Shown in pieces: positions 10,501 through 19,580 of a DNA stretch of 64,000 nt. Position 1 is the first letter of the stretch. Each line of letters begins with the position of its first letter. The notes beneath the pieces were generated by a model, which did not search any database, was not told the DNA's origin, and worked only from the letters and a program-made list of their open reading frames with translations. Source of the DNA: Oxalicibacterium faecigallinarum (GTDB taxonomy: Bacteria; Pseudomonadota; Gammaproteobacteria; Burkholderiales; Burkholderiaceae_D); NCBI RefSeq assembly GCF_014635705.1, contig NZ_BMDI01000001.1:1380008-1444007 (forward strand). Direction: 5' to 3'. The position numbers and the translations under genes were made by a program.

Positions 10501-12526
10501 TCCAGTCCTCTACCGCGCCAAGGTCATGTGCAATCTGAATACAGTCACGATGTACATCCATTGCCGCCGATTGACGCGCACGCTTTGCGGCAACCAAATT
10601 CAGGCTGGCAAGTTCGTCCTTCTCATCCTGCGAGGCCAGCAAGGCTCGTCCTTGATTCAGATGATCGACGATATCGAAGATGACCTCTTCCTTTTCCGCC
10701 TTGGACAGGCTGCTCATCAACAGACGTCCAATCTGCAAATGAATCGCGTTGGTCTCCGAACGTGGCGTACCCTCATAGGCAGCCTGCTGTACACGATCGT
10801 GCAGGAATTGATAGGAGTAAGAAACGATCGTGGAGGCAGCCACCTTGTTTTCGGATGGCTGAATCAGCCCGGTTTGAATGGCCTCCTGCAAAAGCTCGCG
10901 AATTTCATGTTCCGGTTTTTCACTCACAATGCTCAGCGTCTGCAGATCGAAACGACTGCCGATACAGGCAGCAATGGTCAGCAAGCGTTGCGTGTTCTGC
11001 GGCAACCGCCCCATTTCGCGTGTCAGCAGATCGATCACATTGTCCGTCATGTCGAATGTGCGGATCTGGTGCAGGTCCCACTGCCACTGCCCATCATCGA
11101 AAGTCAGCATGCCTTCCGCATGCAGGTTCTTGACGAACTGATTGATGAAGAATGGATTGCCCAGCGTCTTGTGAAAGATCAGCGTTGCCAGCGGCTTGAC
11201 CTCGGCAGGTTCACGCCGCAAGGTATCGGCCAATAACTCGACAATGTTCTCTTCCGCCAGCGGATGCACCTCGATGGTCTTGACCGGTACATCTTTTTTG
11301 ATCTGATCAAAGATTACGCTCAATGGATGAGATACATCGACCTCGTTACTGCGATAGGCACCAATCGGCAGCAATGAAGGATCTTCCAGATTCTTCATCA
11401 GCATGCTGATCAGCTTCAGGGACGAGGCATCGGCCCATTGCAGATCGTCGAGGAACAACACGATCGGATAATCCGAATGCGTGAAGACACTGACGAAATT
11501 TTGCATCACGTAGTGAAAGCTGTTGCGGGTCGCTCCCAAGGCCGGCAAGGCGGGCTGCTTGCCGATCACGAATTCGAGCTCCGGAATCGCATCGATAATC
11601 AACTGTCCGTTCGGGCCGAGTGCCTTCAGCAACTTGCTGCGCCATTGCGCAATGCGCGCCTCGCTCTCCGTCAGAATCTGACGCATCAGTTCCCGCAGCG
11701 CCTGATTGATCGCGGAGTATGGAATTGACCGACGGAACTGATCGAACTTACCAGAGATGAAATAGCCGCCATAGGCGACCACCGGCTTGTGCATTTCATT
11801 GACCAGCGACGATTTGCCGATACCGGCATAACCGCTGATCAGCAACAACTCCGCATGACCTTTGGTCACATTGCGGAAAGCATTCATCAATCGATTGTAT
11901 TCACGCTCGCGGCCATAGAGCTTTTGCGAAATCTGCAAACGGTCACAAACATCATGCTGCGCCAGCGGGAAAGACTCGATCACACCGGTCTCATCGATCG
12001 CCTTGCGGCATTGCTCCAGATCGATGCGGATACCATCCAGACTTTGATAACGATCCTCCGCATTCTTGGCAAGCAGCTTGAGGACGATGTTCGAGAGAAC
12101 CTCCGGGATCACCGGATTAAGACGATTGACAGGCTGCGGCTTCTTGGCGATGTGCGCGTGCACGAGCTCCATCACGCTGTCCGACTCGAACGGCAGGTGA
12201 CCGGTGAGCAACTCATACATCACGATACCGAGCGAGTAATAATCGCTGCGATAGTCGACGTGCCGATTCATGCGACCAGTTTGCTCCGGCGAACTGTACG
12301 CCAGCGGCACCATGGCATCGTTGCGGAATTCAATCTTGCCGTCATGCCGTACGCGCAGATTGGCCAGGCACAATGCCCGATGCAGCTCAGTGTGTTTGTG
12401 GACGTCACGCAGGCCATTGACCATGGCAAGAAACAGATCAAGTGCTCCGGCCAGATCGTATGCCGGCAGCATGGCGTCATCCAGCACCGCTTCTCCGGAG
12501 TCCGATCCGGCGCGGAAAAACATCAT
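7508..12526 (-). CDS. Giant pseudokinase-AAA ATPase-TPR-GAF-histidine kinase
   Basis: A 1672-residue protein of the trifunctional Ser/Thr kinase/ATPase/sensor histidine kinase family. Residues 1-190 match only the C-lobe of the kinase ([23 protein letters not shown]). The catalytic loop reads HRALCLANL without the Asp of HRD, the DFG position reads FRN, and the N-lobe is absent. An AAA-type ATPase follows with Walker [10 protein letters not shown] (231-239) and Walker B VLFLDD. A long helical repeat region comes next, then a GAF domain (about 1200-1350), HisKA with His1418 (GVAHEINTP) and HATPase (DNGKGI, GSGLGLN). No clear ribosome site lies before the first ATG; the frame is open only to 12634, too short for an N-lobe. 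Confidence 0.9.
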   Translation of the reverse strand: MMFFRAGSDSGEAVLDDAMLPAYDLAGALDLFLAMVNGLRDVHKHTELHRALCLANLRVRHDGKIEFRNDAMVPLAYSSPEQTGRMNRHVDYRSDYYSLGIVMYELLTGHLPFESDSVMELVHAHIAKKPQPVNRLNPVIPEVLSNIVLKLLAKNAEDRYQSLDGIRIDLEQCRKAIDETGVIESFPLAQHDVCDRLQISQKLYGREREYNRLMNAFRNVTKGHAELLLISGYAGIGKSSLVNEMHKPVVAYGGYFISGKFDQFRRSIPYSAINQALRELMRQILTESEARIAQWRSKLLKALGPNGQLIIDAIPELEFVIGKQPALPALGATRNSFHYVMQNFVSVFTHSDYPIVLFLDDLQWADASSLKLISMLMKNLEDPSLLPIGAYRSNEVDVSHPLSVIFDQIKKDVPVKTIEVHPLAEENIVELLADTLRREPAEVKPLATLIFHKTLGNPFFINQFVKNLHAEGMLTFDDGQWQWDLHQIRTFDMTDNVIDLLTREMGRLPQNTQRLLTIAACIGSRFDLQTLSIVSEKPEHEIRELLQEAIQTGLIQPSENKVAASTIVSYSYQFLHDRVQQAAYEGTPRSETNAIHLQIGRLLMSSLSKAEKEEVIFDIVDHLNQGRALLASQDEKDELASLNLVAAKRARQSAAMDVHRDCIQIAHDLGAVEDWKTKQAFMHELYMELINAAFARADYREMARLCQLVCDNSTTSFEIIAAKDYLIRCYGAIYKPRELMETGIEMMQIAGIKVPKNINEGHIRLARWRLALAMRGRDPLSLASLPPATNQQYLLQVHATMAFLGYGFTYLANSPVVLWVALEIVRRSIRYGSSPLSAYAYAVWGRTLAGKYGHVEDGYKFGKVSSLLGGDKPLLGAVGIFHGIIRHRREHLRLSLEPLMDTYVKAMETGDRPGAMVALSFADAIRFQAGTNVRDGLVTIRKDIDIYRKMDYAALLGVMIPWALLYARFVGESIIDITQGRTQEDYVVARRAAADPWGVFYVRAIQSIGECYFGEYAEARAHAAEALSLPGFDFGTPSSGFLLWVHALAEIALCDSKSRSAIALTLANVNASQKRFQVWAEHAPMNYLHKWQLVEAERYRLAGKVRKAEHFYEEAIKGARSYGFLSDEALSHELAGRFFLQQGKEINARMHLEQAHARYEEWGASGKAAQMEMLYPALLVRVSDRKRLNRHDVSDARERQVDVQTLVRASQTLSGEIQLDKLLSKLMYLLIENAGAQKGALLMMEHGRLFVSAEINGDTVAVQEGLALEKSRGVSLAIVNYVKRTGERVVLGDAANDSQFNSDPYIEREQPKSILCLPLHKQGQLVGILYLENNLAIDAFTSDHAALLQMLSTQIAISLENAGLYNDLEQKIEARTQALSQKNAELRETLASLRRTQKQLVESAKLASLGQLVAGVAHEINTPVGVGVTGASTLAEETARLKALFQTGEMKRSDLDAYVGTAASISKLLLSNMERAATLIQSFKDVAVDQTSEERRVFRLKAYIEEVLSNLSPMLRRTEHRINVNCDDSIEVDSYPGALSQIITNFVMNALLHAFPDDTQGEMLIVVRSVYAKGQKTNLIELRFSDNGKGIPHENLAKIFDPFFTTTRGQGGSGLGLNIIHNLVNGPLQGQINVESQPGVGTTFIVRFPSSPDLPEGMARIDETELPHHESR

Positions 12527-12759
12527 GCGGTGCAGACCCGTTTTAGGCTGTACCGCATGGTTGGCTGGTGCCCAATCCTGATGCTGAGGAAACTTGATTT
12601 GATGCTCCGGGTTCAGTCGCAGCCGACAAGCCTAACGTCGGTCTTGCAAAAATATTCATCGCAGTTGATCATTGGCAATCTGCCTGACTATCCCGCTTGC
12701 ACAATATAGCGTGAATTATTCCGGCAACGCGCTGACATCATATTAAACAATTATTATTT

Positions 12760-13767
12760 ATGTCCGACAATATGCTCGCCCAAGAACACATCCCGCCACA
12801 AGAAGCTGCCGACACCCTTGATCTGGCAGCGCGACTCAAAGCCAAGATCATTCGCGACAATCCAACCGGCATCATGCGACGGGATGCTCATCCCAAGATG
12901 CACGGTGTCGTCAAGGCAGAGTTCACTGTAGAGAGCGACTTGCCGAGCGACTTGCGCATCGGTATTTTTGCCGAGCCAAAAACCTACCAGGCATGGATTC
13001 GCTTTTCCAATCAGGATGGCACGATTCAGGCAGATAAGGCACGCGACATTCGCGGCATGGCGATCAAACTGATGGGCGTACCGGGCGAAAAATTGCTGGA
13101 GGCCGAAAAACACGAGCAGACACAGGATTTCATCGTCATCAGCACGAATGTATTCGTGACAAAAAATGTGGCTGAATTCGATGCCATGATCAAGGCGATG
13201 ACGACTGGCATCTGGCCAAAGATTGTCTTCTTCGGCACGCATTGGCGCGTCATCTGGAATCTGATCAAATCCCTCAAGAAGTTCGCCAATCCGCTGCAGA
13301 TGCGCTACTGGAGCACGACGCCCTATCTGTTTGGCGACACCGCTGTCAAATATTCAGCCATTCCCCATCGTACGGATGACCACGTGCCGGCCGATCCGGG
13401 GCCGGATTATCTGCGTCAGGCTATGGTCAGGCAGCTGGCCCATGGCGAAGCCCTGTTCGACTTTGCCGTACAGTTGCAGACCGACGCCAGTCGCATGCCA
13501 ATTGAAGATCCAGGCAAGGAGTGGAAAGAATCCGAATCGCCCTTCCGCAAGGTGGCGACGATCCGTATTCTCCAGCAGTCATTTGACAGCGAGGAACAAC
13601 GCGCCTTTGGCGAGAACCTTTCCTACACACCTTGGCACAGTCTGCCGGCACATCGTCCGCTCGGCGGTATCAACCGTGCGCGCAAGATCGTCTACAACGC
13701 GATCTCCGAGTTCCGCCACCAATACAACAACGTTCCGCGCCGCGAACCGACCGACTGGTCGATCTAG
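12760..13767 (+). CDS. Catalase-family heme protein (SrpA-like)
   Basis: A 335-residue protein of the small catalase-like family. It has the distal-side pattern RRDAHPKMHGVVKAEF near residue 45, a family core RFSNQDGTIQADKARDIRGMAIKLMG, and the proximal heme-ligand region LSYTPWHSLPAHRPLGGINR near the C-terminus, where the Tyr is the expected axial ligand. It is much shorter than true catalases and has no signal peptide. Members act as peroxidases or lipid-peroxide isomerases; which applies here is not visible. It is transcribed towards the DyP peroxidase operon and ends 30 bp from it, suggesting a shared job in peroxide or oxidised-lipid handling. The ATG has no strong ribosome site. Confidence 0.85.
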   Translation: MSDNMLAQEHIPPQEAADTLDLAARLKAKIIRDNPTGIMRRDAHPKMHGVVKAEFTVESDLPSDLRIGIFAEPKTYQAWIRFSNQDGTIQADKARDIRGMAIKLMGVPGEKLLEAEKHEQTQDFIVISTNVFVTKNVAEFDAMIKAMTTGIWPKIVFFGTHWRVIWNLIKSLKKFANPLQMRYWSTTPYLFGDTAVKYSAIPHRTDDHVPADPGPDYLRQAMVRQLAHGEALFDFAVQLQTDASRMPIEDPGKEWKESESPFRKVATIRILQQSFDSEEQRAFGENLSYTPWHSLPAHRPLGGINRARKIVYNAISEFRHQYNNVPRREPTDWSI

Positions 13768-13797
13768 GCGCACGGCCTCTTTTACCTCAGGTCGCGC

Positions 13798-15351
13798 TCA
13801 AGTCGGATCCACAATGCCTTGCGCCATCATGCGCAAGGCAGTCATGCTCGGCACAAAAAAGTAGTCGCCGCCGCGTGTTTCCACCAGGCGCGGGATTTTC
13901 TTGAGAATGTATGGGGCGTCATCGCTATCTGGTTCAACCTGGATGACGGCTCGACTGGGCGCATCGTCATCGCCGTGGTTACCCAGAATGACATCTTTTT
14001 CGTTCGACGCATGGAAATCATTGCCGTAATTGATCCATTGCTGTTGCACAAACTCAAACTGACGGCTGATACTGGCATTGAGCATCATGATGATAATGCC
14101 GTGATTGCCGTCATCCCGCGTCGGATCCTTGACTTGCCCATAAGGCAAACCGCGACGTAATACGCGACGGCGGTTTGACAAGGCACCTGGCGTGTCAAAC
14201 GCTCCCTTGGTGAATTCCAGTGAGGCGCGCGGATTGATGCGGCGAATATGTGCGCTGAACGGGCACTTGCCACCCTGCATATCGTTGTCAAAGGTAAAAC
14301 CACTCAGCATCTTGTCCTTGTCCAGCGGCGCAGCCGTACTGAACCGCGCGTCCCACGCCGCCTTGCTTGTCGCATCCGGTGCCGATACCAGCGGTGCGCC
14401 ATTGTCGCGCCAGCGACCCACAAACTTGGCAGCCAGCAGCTCTTTCCCGCCCGGATACTTGTCACCTTCCTCTTCCAGCAGCTTGTTGAAGCTGCCCACA
14501 TTCTCGTGCAGCTTGCGATAAACCATGAAAGTGCCATTGCGTGACAGCAGTTGTGGCGCTGGTGCGATCGGATATTCCTGCGCCTCGTCGCGATGTCCCA
14601 GGATGAACTCACCGGTCTCAAGCGGTGCCCAAGTACCATCTTTCATCTGCTTGCCACGACCCACTACACGTTCCGGTTTGCTCGGCATGCCTTCGAATAC
14701 CGGATCGCCAATGCCATCGGTATACCCAAAATGTTCCTTGCTGGTTGGCTTGCCGTCCTCGAACAGCACATGCACATCCTGATAAGCGAGATTCTCCTTG
14801 CCATCGTCGCCGCGATGTCCGGTCAGTACCTGCACGCCTCCCGCCGTGTCATGCACCAGCTTCAGCAATTGTTCGTAACCGTCGTGCAGTGCTGCCGGCG
14901 TCTGTGCATTGATCGCCAGCCACGCATGCACATCCTTGTGACGATCACGATGACGGCTGTCGCGCCAGATCGGGTCCCAATACTCCGGCGCGCTGCGATT
15001 GTCATCGCCAAGGATATCGGCTCTCGGCCGCATGCCCATCACGAATTCCATCGGAAACCCAATCAGCGAAGCCCGTGGCAATTCCAGCGCTTTTAATCCC
15101 TGATAGGTAAAAGCGACATTCAATGTGTGCAGTGGTTTTTGAATTGGATCCGGACCTTCACCCCAGCTGACTGCTGTCGTTACACGCTTGGTCACCTGCT
15201 TCAGAAATTCTCGCCCGCGCGCACCATCATGGATATTGATAAACACATAGCGCGCCAGAGGGAAGTTGTAGCGGCCGTAGGCGCGCAACACATTGCCCTG
15301 AATATCCATCAAATCCAGCTGTTTTTTCACGGTATTCCTCGATTCGGTCAT
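13798..15351 (-). CDS. DyP-type heme peroxidase
   Basis: A 517-residue dye-decolourising-type peroxidase. The signature GxxDG appears as FGYTDGIGDP with the distal Asp at 212. A later AHIRRINPR segment fits the proximal heme side. The protein is longer than the bacterial encapsulin-linked DyPs and has no Tat signal, so it is likely cytoplasmic. The ATG at 15351 lacks a ribosome site, whereas an in-frame GTG at 15330 is preceded by GAGGA at a good distance and may be the true start, seven residues shorter. It is the last gene of a three-gene operon with two unrecognised paralogous proteins and faces a catalase-like gene. Confidence 0.9.
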   Translation of the reverse strand: MTESRNTVKKQLDLMDIQGNVLRAYGRYNFPLARYVFINIHDGARGREFLKQVTKRVTTAVSWGEGPDPIQKPLHTLNVAFTYQGLKALELPRASLIGFPMEFVMGMRPRADILGDDNRSAPEYWDPIWRDSRHRDRHKDVHAWLAINAQTPAALHDGYEQLLKLVHDTAGGVQVLTGHRGDDGKENLAYQDVHVLFEDGKPTSKEHFGYTDGIGDPVFEGMPSKPERVVGRGKQMKDGTWAPLETGEFILGHRDEAQEYPIAPAPQLLSRNGTFMVYRKLHENVGSFNKLLEEEGDKYPGGKELLAAKFVGRWRDNGAPLVSAPDATSKAAWDARFSTAAPLDKDKMLSGFTFDNDMQGGKCPFSAHIRRINPRASLEFTKGAFDTPGALSNRRRVLRRGLPYGQVKDPTRDDGNHGIIIMMLNASISRQFEFVQQQWINYGNDFHASNEKDVILGNHGDDDAPSRAVIQVEPDSDDAPYILKKIPRLVETRGGDYFFVPSMTALRMMAQGIVDPT

Positions 15352-15362
15352 GTTTTTGCAGA

Positions 15363-16046
15363 TCAGGGACGCGACTGTCCCGGACGCCAGCTCGGGCCGG
15401 CCAGATTGGTTGGTTGCACGCGCTGGATGAAAGCGCGATAAGCCTGTTGCAGTTCAGCAGGAGGCAAACCCTGATGCTCGGCCGCAAAGCGCGCAAATTC
15501 CTGCTTCAGGTACAAGCCTTTCAACTGTTCTTCCAGTGACTCATCATTGGAGCCAACAAAAAACAGCGACGCATTCAGCTGACATTTCTTGATGTAGTGA
15601 ACAAAGGTGTCGGCACCTTTGACATCCTCAAAGCCGTAGCAGAATTCCCAGAGTGAACGGATATCGTCACCAATCGCATGCCACATGGCCCGCAGATAGG
15701 TATCCAGATCACCATGCAGATTGCAGGACCAGACCAGATACTTGGATTGCAGATGGTCTTCCTTGGGCAACGCTGCACGACGAAAGCGATCCGAGAAAAT
15801 CGAGAGAATGTCGTACCAGGTTCCGCCAAAATCGGTGCCAGGCAAGGACTCGTAATAGACATCGTCCAGCACAAAAAAACGTGTCAGATAGGTTTGCGGC
15901 ACTCTGGCCATCGGACTTTGCTCGTGCAAACCCCACTGTTGCAGGCGACGGCGTACTTCATCACTGTAGGCAGTACCACCGTAATGTCCTTTTTGAATGG
16001 GTGACAGGCAGGTAAGCGCGTAGGCATTGTTACTGACATTTCCCAT
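15363..16046 (-). CDS. Unrecognised protein of the DyP operon, paralogue of the upstream gene
   Basis: A 227-residue soluble protein that I do not recognise. The ATG at 16046 has AAAGGGG upstream and lies one base after the preceding stop, so translation is coupled. It begins NNAYALTCLSPIQKG, comparable with GKAYAMNVITPIRW in the gene before it. Both then carry an aromatic KYLVWSCNLHGDLDTYL or HYSYMLFFSNFNGSWAQYV segment, a Trp-containing stretch, a HYI/SYI strand and a similar acidic-aromatic C-terminus. No signal peptide or catalytic motif is visible. Position next to DyP peroxidase suggests a redox or lipid-oxidation role, which is inference only. Confidence 0.7.
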   Translation of the reverse strand: MGNVSNNAYALTCLSPIQKGHYGGTAYSDEVRRRLQQWGLHEQSPMARVPQTYLTRFFVLDDVYYESLPGTDFGGTWYDILSIFSDRFRRAALPKEDHLQSKYLVWSCNLHGDLDTYLRAMWHAIGDDIRSLWEFCYGFEDVKGADTFVHYIKKCQLNASLFFVGSNDESLEEQLKGLYLKQEFARFAAEHQGLPPAELQQAYRAFIQRVQPTNLAGPSWRPGQSRP

Positions 16047-16047
16047 C

Positions 16048-16668
16048 TCAATGCCCCTTTGCCTGTTCTGCCAGACTGATGATCGGCGTTGGCTGCATGT
16101 CACCCATGTCGTGCTGTAGTCCGCGCAACAGTGTCTTGTACTGTTTGAAAAACTCGTCCGGATCCGCCTCCCTGACCTGTTCGTCAAAGGCGATCAATGC
16201 GCTCTTTACACGCTTGGCAGCCTTGACGTCGTTCGCCGCTGCGAGCGGATAAGCCGTGTAGTAGTGATCCGTCTGAATCTGGTTGAACTGGATATAGGAA
16301 TGGAACGGTGTCAGCGGCACCGACTTCGGATAGCGGATATTCCATTTCCAGAACAGATCGAGTCCGCTGGGAATGGCAAACGTGAACGAATCCACGTACT
16401 GCGCCCAGCTGCCGTTGAAATTGCTGAAGAACAGCATGTAGGAGTAATGCAGGTTTTCCTTCGGCTGTTGCGGCGAGAGATGCGGAAACTGGTTCCTGCC
16501 AATAATGACCCAGCGTGCATAGTGAATCAGCGACAAGGTAATCAGCCCTTTAAGGGTAGATGGCTTCTTCTGCGCCACCCAGAAGATCACCTTGTTGATC
16601 CAGGTCATATACCAACGGATCGGGGTAATTACATTCATCGCATAGGCTTTGCCTGCAATATTGGACAT
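16048..16668 (-). CDS. Unrecognised protein, first gene of the DyP operon
   Basis: A 206-residue protein of no family I can name. The start at 16668 is fixed by AAGGGAGAG just upstream. After a GKAYAMNVITPIRW opening there is an aromatic amphipathic stretch (WYMTWINKVIFWVAQ) and LITLSLIHYARWVIIG, suggesting membrane or lipid contact rather than a clear transmembrane helix. The central SNFNGSWAQYVDSF motif corresponds to CNLHGDLDTYLRAM in the next gene, so the two seem to be diverged duplicates. It is followed by its paralogue and then DyP peroxidase on the same strand with almost no spacing, so all three form one transcription unit. Confidence 0.7.
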   Translation of the reverse strand: MSNIAGKAYAMNVITPIRWYMTWINKVIFWVAQKKPSTLKGLITLSLIHYARWVIIGRNQFPHLSPQQPKENLHYSYMLFFSNFNGSWAQYVDSFTFAIPSGLDLFWKWNIRYPKSVPLTPFHSYIQFNQIQTDHYYTAYPLAAANDVKAAKRVKSALIAFDEQVREADPDEFFKQYKTLLRGLQHDMGDMQPTPIISLAEQAKGH

Positions 16669-16848
16669 GCACTCTCCCTTGATGCTGCAATGGATATCGG
16701 GAAGCATCCCGATGAATCAAAGCGGAAGACACTAGTAGAAATCGTTACTTTAAGGCAATACCATAAATATGGTGTTTACTTGGGCACTGCGGTGTGTCAA
16801 GGTGCGGCGACGCGTTTGTGCGACCTTTTATTTCACGATTTCTTAACA

Positions 16849-17217
16849 ATGCACACGTCTCTTTCATCGATACAGTCCAGCCTGCCGCCAGACGATGAGC
16901 TGGAAACGATCCATGCCCTGCTCGGCGACGAATTTCTCGCTATCGCTCGTATGTTCGTGATCGACAGTGCGGCGCGACTGGACACCTTGTCCGAAGCCAC
17001 GTCGACATCCGATATCGCCACCATGGAAAAAATCAGTCATGTCCTGTGCGGTAGCGCCGCCTCGATCGGCGCCAGCGCCATGGCACGCTATTGCAGCGCA
17101 ATGGAAATGGATATACGGCGCGGCCAGTTGCAGCAGAGCGATGTTCATCTGCTGACCATTCGCAATGAATACGAACGCGTTGCGGCCAAACTCGATGCCA
17201 TGCAACAAGCCGGATAA
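16849..17217 (+). CDS. HPt-domain phosphotransfer protein
   Basis: A 122-residue free-standing histidine phosphotransfer protein. The motif ISHVLCGSAASIGASAMA fits the HPt helix carrying the phosphorylatable His; the usual HxLKGS reads HVLCGS, so the conserved Lys after Leu is Cys. The rest is helical, as expected. The longer reading frame beginning at 16264 is antisense to the gene below and is not real. The ATG at 16849 has no clear ribosome site, so the start is uncertain. No kinase or regulator is adjacent; the nearest hybrid kinase is at 5.4-12.5 kb, so a link to that system is possible but unproven. Confidence 0.72.
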   Translation: MHTSLSSIQSSLPPDDELETIHALLGDEFLAIARMFVIDSAARLDTLSEATSTSDIATMEKISHVLCGSAASIGASAMARYCSAMEMDIRRGQLQQSDVHLLTIRNEYERVAAKLDAMQQAG

Positions 17218-17295
17218 TTCTCTGTCCTGCCGTCATGCTGTAAGCCTGCAAACAAGGCACAATAGTGAACATTGTGCAACCAAGCTGGCAACAAC

Positions 17296-17634
17296 ATGAA
17301 TCAGATTCCCGAATCCAAGAAAAACCATCTGTGGCGCAAGACGATCTGGTATACGGACCCGGAAGCCTTTCCGCTCGGCCCGCACCATTCCGTTGAAGTT
17401 TATTGCTGTGAAGAGTCGAACGGCTACGCCATCTGGTATGCGCGCCGTCTTGCCAAAGATGACAAACGCAACAGCAGTCAGACCGAGAATGGCGATTATC
17501 TTCTGAGCTATTACGGCAAGACAAAACGCGATGACGCCATCGAATTCGCGGTATTGACGGCCAATAGCGATGCATCGGTGGATGAGGTCATTGCCCGTCT
17601 CGACGCGCTGGCCAAAGACGCTCAGAAAGTCTGA
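17296..17634 (+). CDS. Conserved-looking hypothetical protein
   Basis: A 112-residue soluble protein starting MNQIPESKKNHLWRKTIWY. I do not recognise the family. It is rich in aromatic and charged residues, with a likely mixed alpha/beta fold (HHSVEVYCCEESNGYAIWYARRL, then DDAIEFAVLTANSDASVDEV) and a helical end. No signal peptide or catalytic motif is seen. An upstream GTG at 17272 could extend it by eight residues but is less natural. Codon use resembles its neighbours. It lies between the HPt gene and a glutamine amidotransferase gene on the same strand with gaps of about 75 bp, so an operon is possible. Confidence 0.65.
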   Translation: MNQIPESKKNHLWRKTIWYTDPEAFPLGPHHSVEVYCCEESNGYAIWYARRLAKDDKRNSSQTENGDYLLSYYGKTKRDDAIEFAVLTANSDASVDEVIARLDALAKDAQKV

Positions 17635-17706
17635 TTTCCTTTTCTTTACTGGCAGTTTTTAGGTCCTTCTGCGATCACAATCTGCCATTCATTCGTTTAA
17701 CGCAAC

Positions 17707-18438
17707 ATGAAACCCATCGTCATCATCAAGGTTGGCGACACCTTTGCCGACCTTGCCCAATCCGCTGGCGACTTTGAACATTGGATCGAGAAAGGTCTGG
17801 GCAAGCTCAAATCGCCTGTTACCGTGATCGATCCCCGCGTCAATACGTTGCCAGCACCTGGCGGAATAGCCGGTGCCATCGTGACGGGCTCCCATGCCAT
17901 GGTGACCGATCGTGCTGACTGGAGCGAAACACTCGCAGCGTGGTTACGTAAAGCCGTGGAGGAAGAAATCCCTTTACTCGGGATCTGCTACGGCCATCAA
18001 CTGCTGGCCCATGCCCTCGGCGGTAAAGTCGACTACCATCCACAGGGCATGGAAATTGGCTCGGTACACATCAGCAAGACAGCTGCCGCCTCGGATGACC
18101 CGCTGTTCCATGATCTGCCGGCCAGTTTCATGGCGCATGTTGTACACAGTCAAAGTGTACGCACGTTACCGCCTGAAGCAGTCTTGCTGGCAGAAAATGC
18201 GTTCGAACATCATCATGCTTATCGCATTGGCCGTCATGCCTGGGGCGTGCAGTTCCATCCGGAATTCGATCATCGCGCGATGGGCAGCTACATTACAAAA
18301 CTGAGCGACCATTTAAAGGAAAAGGGAGCGGACGTTCCCACCCTGCAGTCACAACTCGCCTACACGCATGCAGCGTCCGGCATTCTGAACAAATTCGGCA
18401 AGCTGGCGGAAAACCATCCACTTTATTCGTCAACTTGA
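17707..18438 (+). CDS. Class I glutamine amidotransferase-like protein
   Basis: A 243-residue protein of the GATase1 superfamily, close to stand-alone GuaA-like amidotransferases. The nucleophile elbow is seen in LLGICYGHQLLAHALGG (Cys) and the catalytic His in GVQFHPEFD; the third residue should be the Glu of this PEF segment, matching the family. No synthetase domain is attached, so it either hydrolyses glutamine for a separate partner or acts on glutamyl compounds such as gamma-glutamyl amines. It ends 10 bp from the convergent SrkA-type kinase gene. The substrate is not identifiable from sequence. Confidence 0.87.
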   Translation: MKPIVIIKVGDTFADLAQSAGDFEHWIEKGLGKLKSPVTVIDPRVNTLPAPGGIAGAIVTGSHAMVTDRADWSETLAAWLRKAVEEEIPLLGICYGHQLLAHALGGKVDYHPQGMEIGSVHISKTAAASDDPLFHDLPASFMAHVVHSQSVRTLPPEAVLLAENAFEHHHAYRIGRHAWGVQFHPEFDHRAMGSYITKLSDHLKEKGADVPTLQSQLAYTHAASGILNKFGKLAENHPLYSST

Positions 18439-18448
18439 GCAGACCGGC

Positions 18449-19447
18449 TCAAACCACTGGCCACAGCGGTGGCTCGTCCATCAGCGCGATTTGCTCACGC
18501 AATTCCAGAATACGGTCCTGCCAGTAACGCTGCGTATTGAACCAGGGAAAGGCAACGGGAAACGCCGGATCGTCCCAGCGCCTTGCCAGCCATGCGGAAT
18601 AATGAATGAGGCGCAAGGTACGCAGCGCTTCGATCAGGTACAGCTCGCGCGGCTCAAACTCGGCAAAATCTTCATACCCTGCCAGCAAGTCACCAAGCTG
18701 CCGCACCATCTCATGCCGCTCACCTGATAACAGCATCCACAAATCCTGAATTGCCGGACCACTACGGCTGTCATCAAAATCCACAAAATGCGGCCCTGCA
18801 TCCGTCCACAAGACATTGCCGACATGGCAGTCGCCATGCAGTCTCCGCATGCGAACGTCGCCCGCACGTTCATAACAGCGCAACACGCCATCCAGCGCTT
18901 GCGCCGTGACGCTGCGATAGGCTTCCTGTAAATCGGATGGGATCAAGCCACTGCCGAGCAAATAATCGCGTGGCTCCGTACCGAAGGTTTGCGCATTCAA
19001 TTCTGGGCGATGTGTAAAAGGCATCTGTCCGCCTACGGCATGAATCCGTCCGATAAAACGGCCCAGCCATTCAAGCGTTGCCGAATCACCCAATTCAGGT
19101 GCGCGGCCACCCTGACGTTTGAACACAGCAAATCGAAAGCCCTCAAAACAATGCAGGCTCCGTTCGTCCTGCAACACCATCGCCGGTACCACGGGAATTT
19201 CGTTCTGTATCAGTTCACGCGTAAACGCATGCTCTTCCAGAATTTGCGTGTCGCTCCAGCGCAAGGGCCGATAGAACTTGGCAACCACAGGCGGCCCGTC
19301 TTCCATGCCGATCTGATAGACGCGATTTTCATAGCTGTTCAACGCCAGCAAACGTCCATCGCTGTACAAGCCAATGCTTTGCAAGGCATCGAGCACGCAA
19401 TCTGGGCTCAGGGAAGAAAAAGAAGCGGGAGGCGCGAAAGAAGTCAT
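18449..19447 (-). CDS. srkA: SrkA/RdoA-type stress response kinase
   Basis: A 332-residue Ser/Thr kinase of the RdoA/YihE family, which in Escherichia coli counteracts MazF-linked death and acts in envelope stress. It shows an N-lobe with [22 protein letters not shown] (Lys for ATP), a catalytic loop [12 protein letters not shown] and metal-binding [12 protein letters not shown], all intact. Length fits the family (about 328). The ATG at 19447 gives the family-like N-terminus; a longer frame to 19483 is less likely. It is divergent from the YecA gene. Cytoplasmic. The name is by homology read from motifs. Confidence 0.85.
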   Translation of the reverse strand: MTSFAPPASFSSLSPDCVLDALQSIGLYSDGRLLALNSYENRVYQIGMEDGPPVVAKFYRPLRWSDTQILEEHAFTRELIQNEIPVVPAMVLQDERSLHCFEGFRFAVFKRQGGRAPELGDSATLEWLGRFIGRIHAVGGQMPFTHRPELNAQTFGTEPRDYLLGSGLIPSDLQEAYRSVTAQALDGVLRCYERAGDVRMRRLHGDCHVGNVLWTDAGPHFVDFDDSRSGPAIQDLWMLLSGERHEMVRQLGDLLAGYEDFAEFEPRELYLIEALRTLRLIHYSAWLARRWDDPAFPVAFPWFNTQRYWQDRILELREQIALMDEPPLWPVV

Positions 19448-19580
19448 GCGGCATTGTACGTCTCTGCGACACCAAGGCGGCATGTTCTTGCGACTTGTCG
19501 CAAGCTACGGCACCCGCAGCAGAATCCCGCCACGCCTGCTGGTACACTGTCGCCCTTACTCCCCTCCACCTGATTTCGCC

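Noticed and set aside
9965-11236. A 423-codon plus-strand open frame
   Set aside because: Antisense to the well-supported 1672-residue kinase gene; the composition is that of a shadow frame.
16264-16848. Upstream extension of the HPt frame
   Set aside because: This part is antisense to the first DyP operon gene, which has a good ribosome site and a duplicate next to it; only the last 122 codons are HPt-like.
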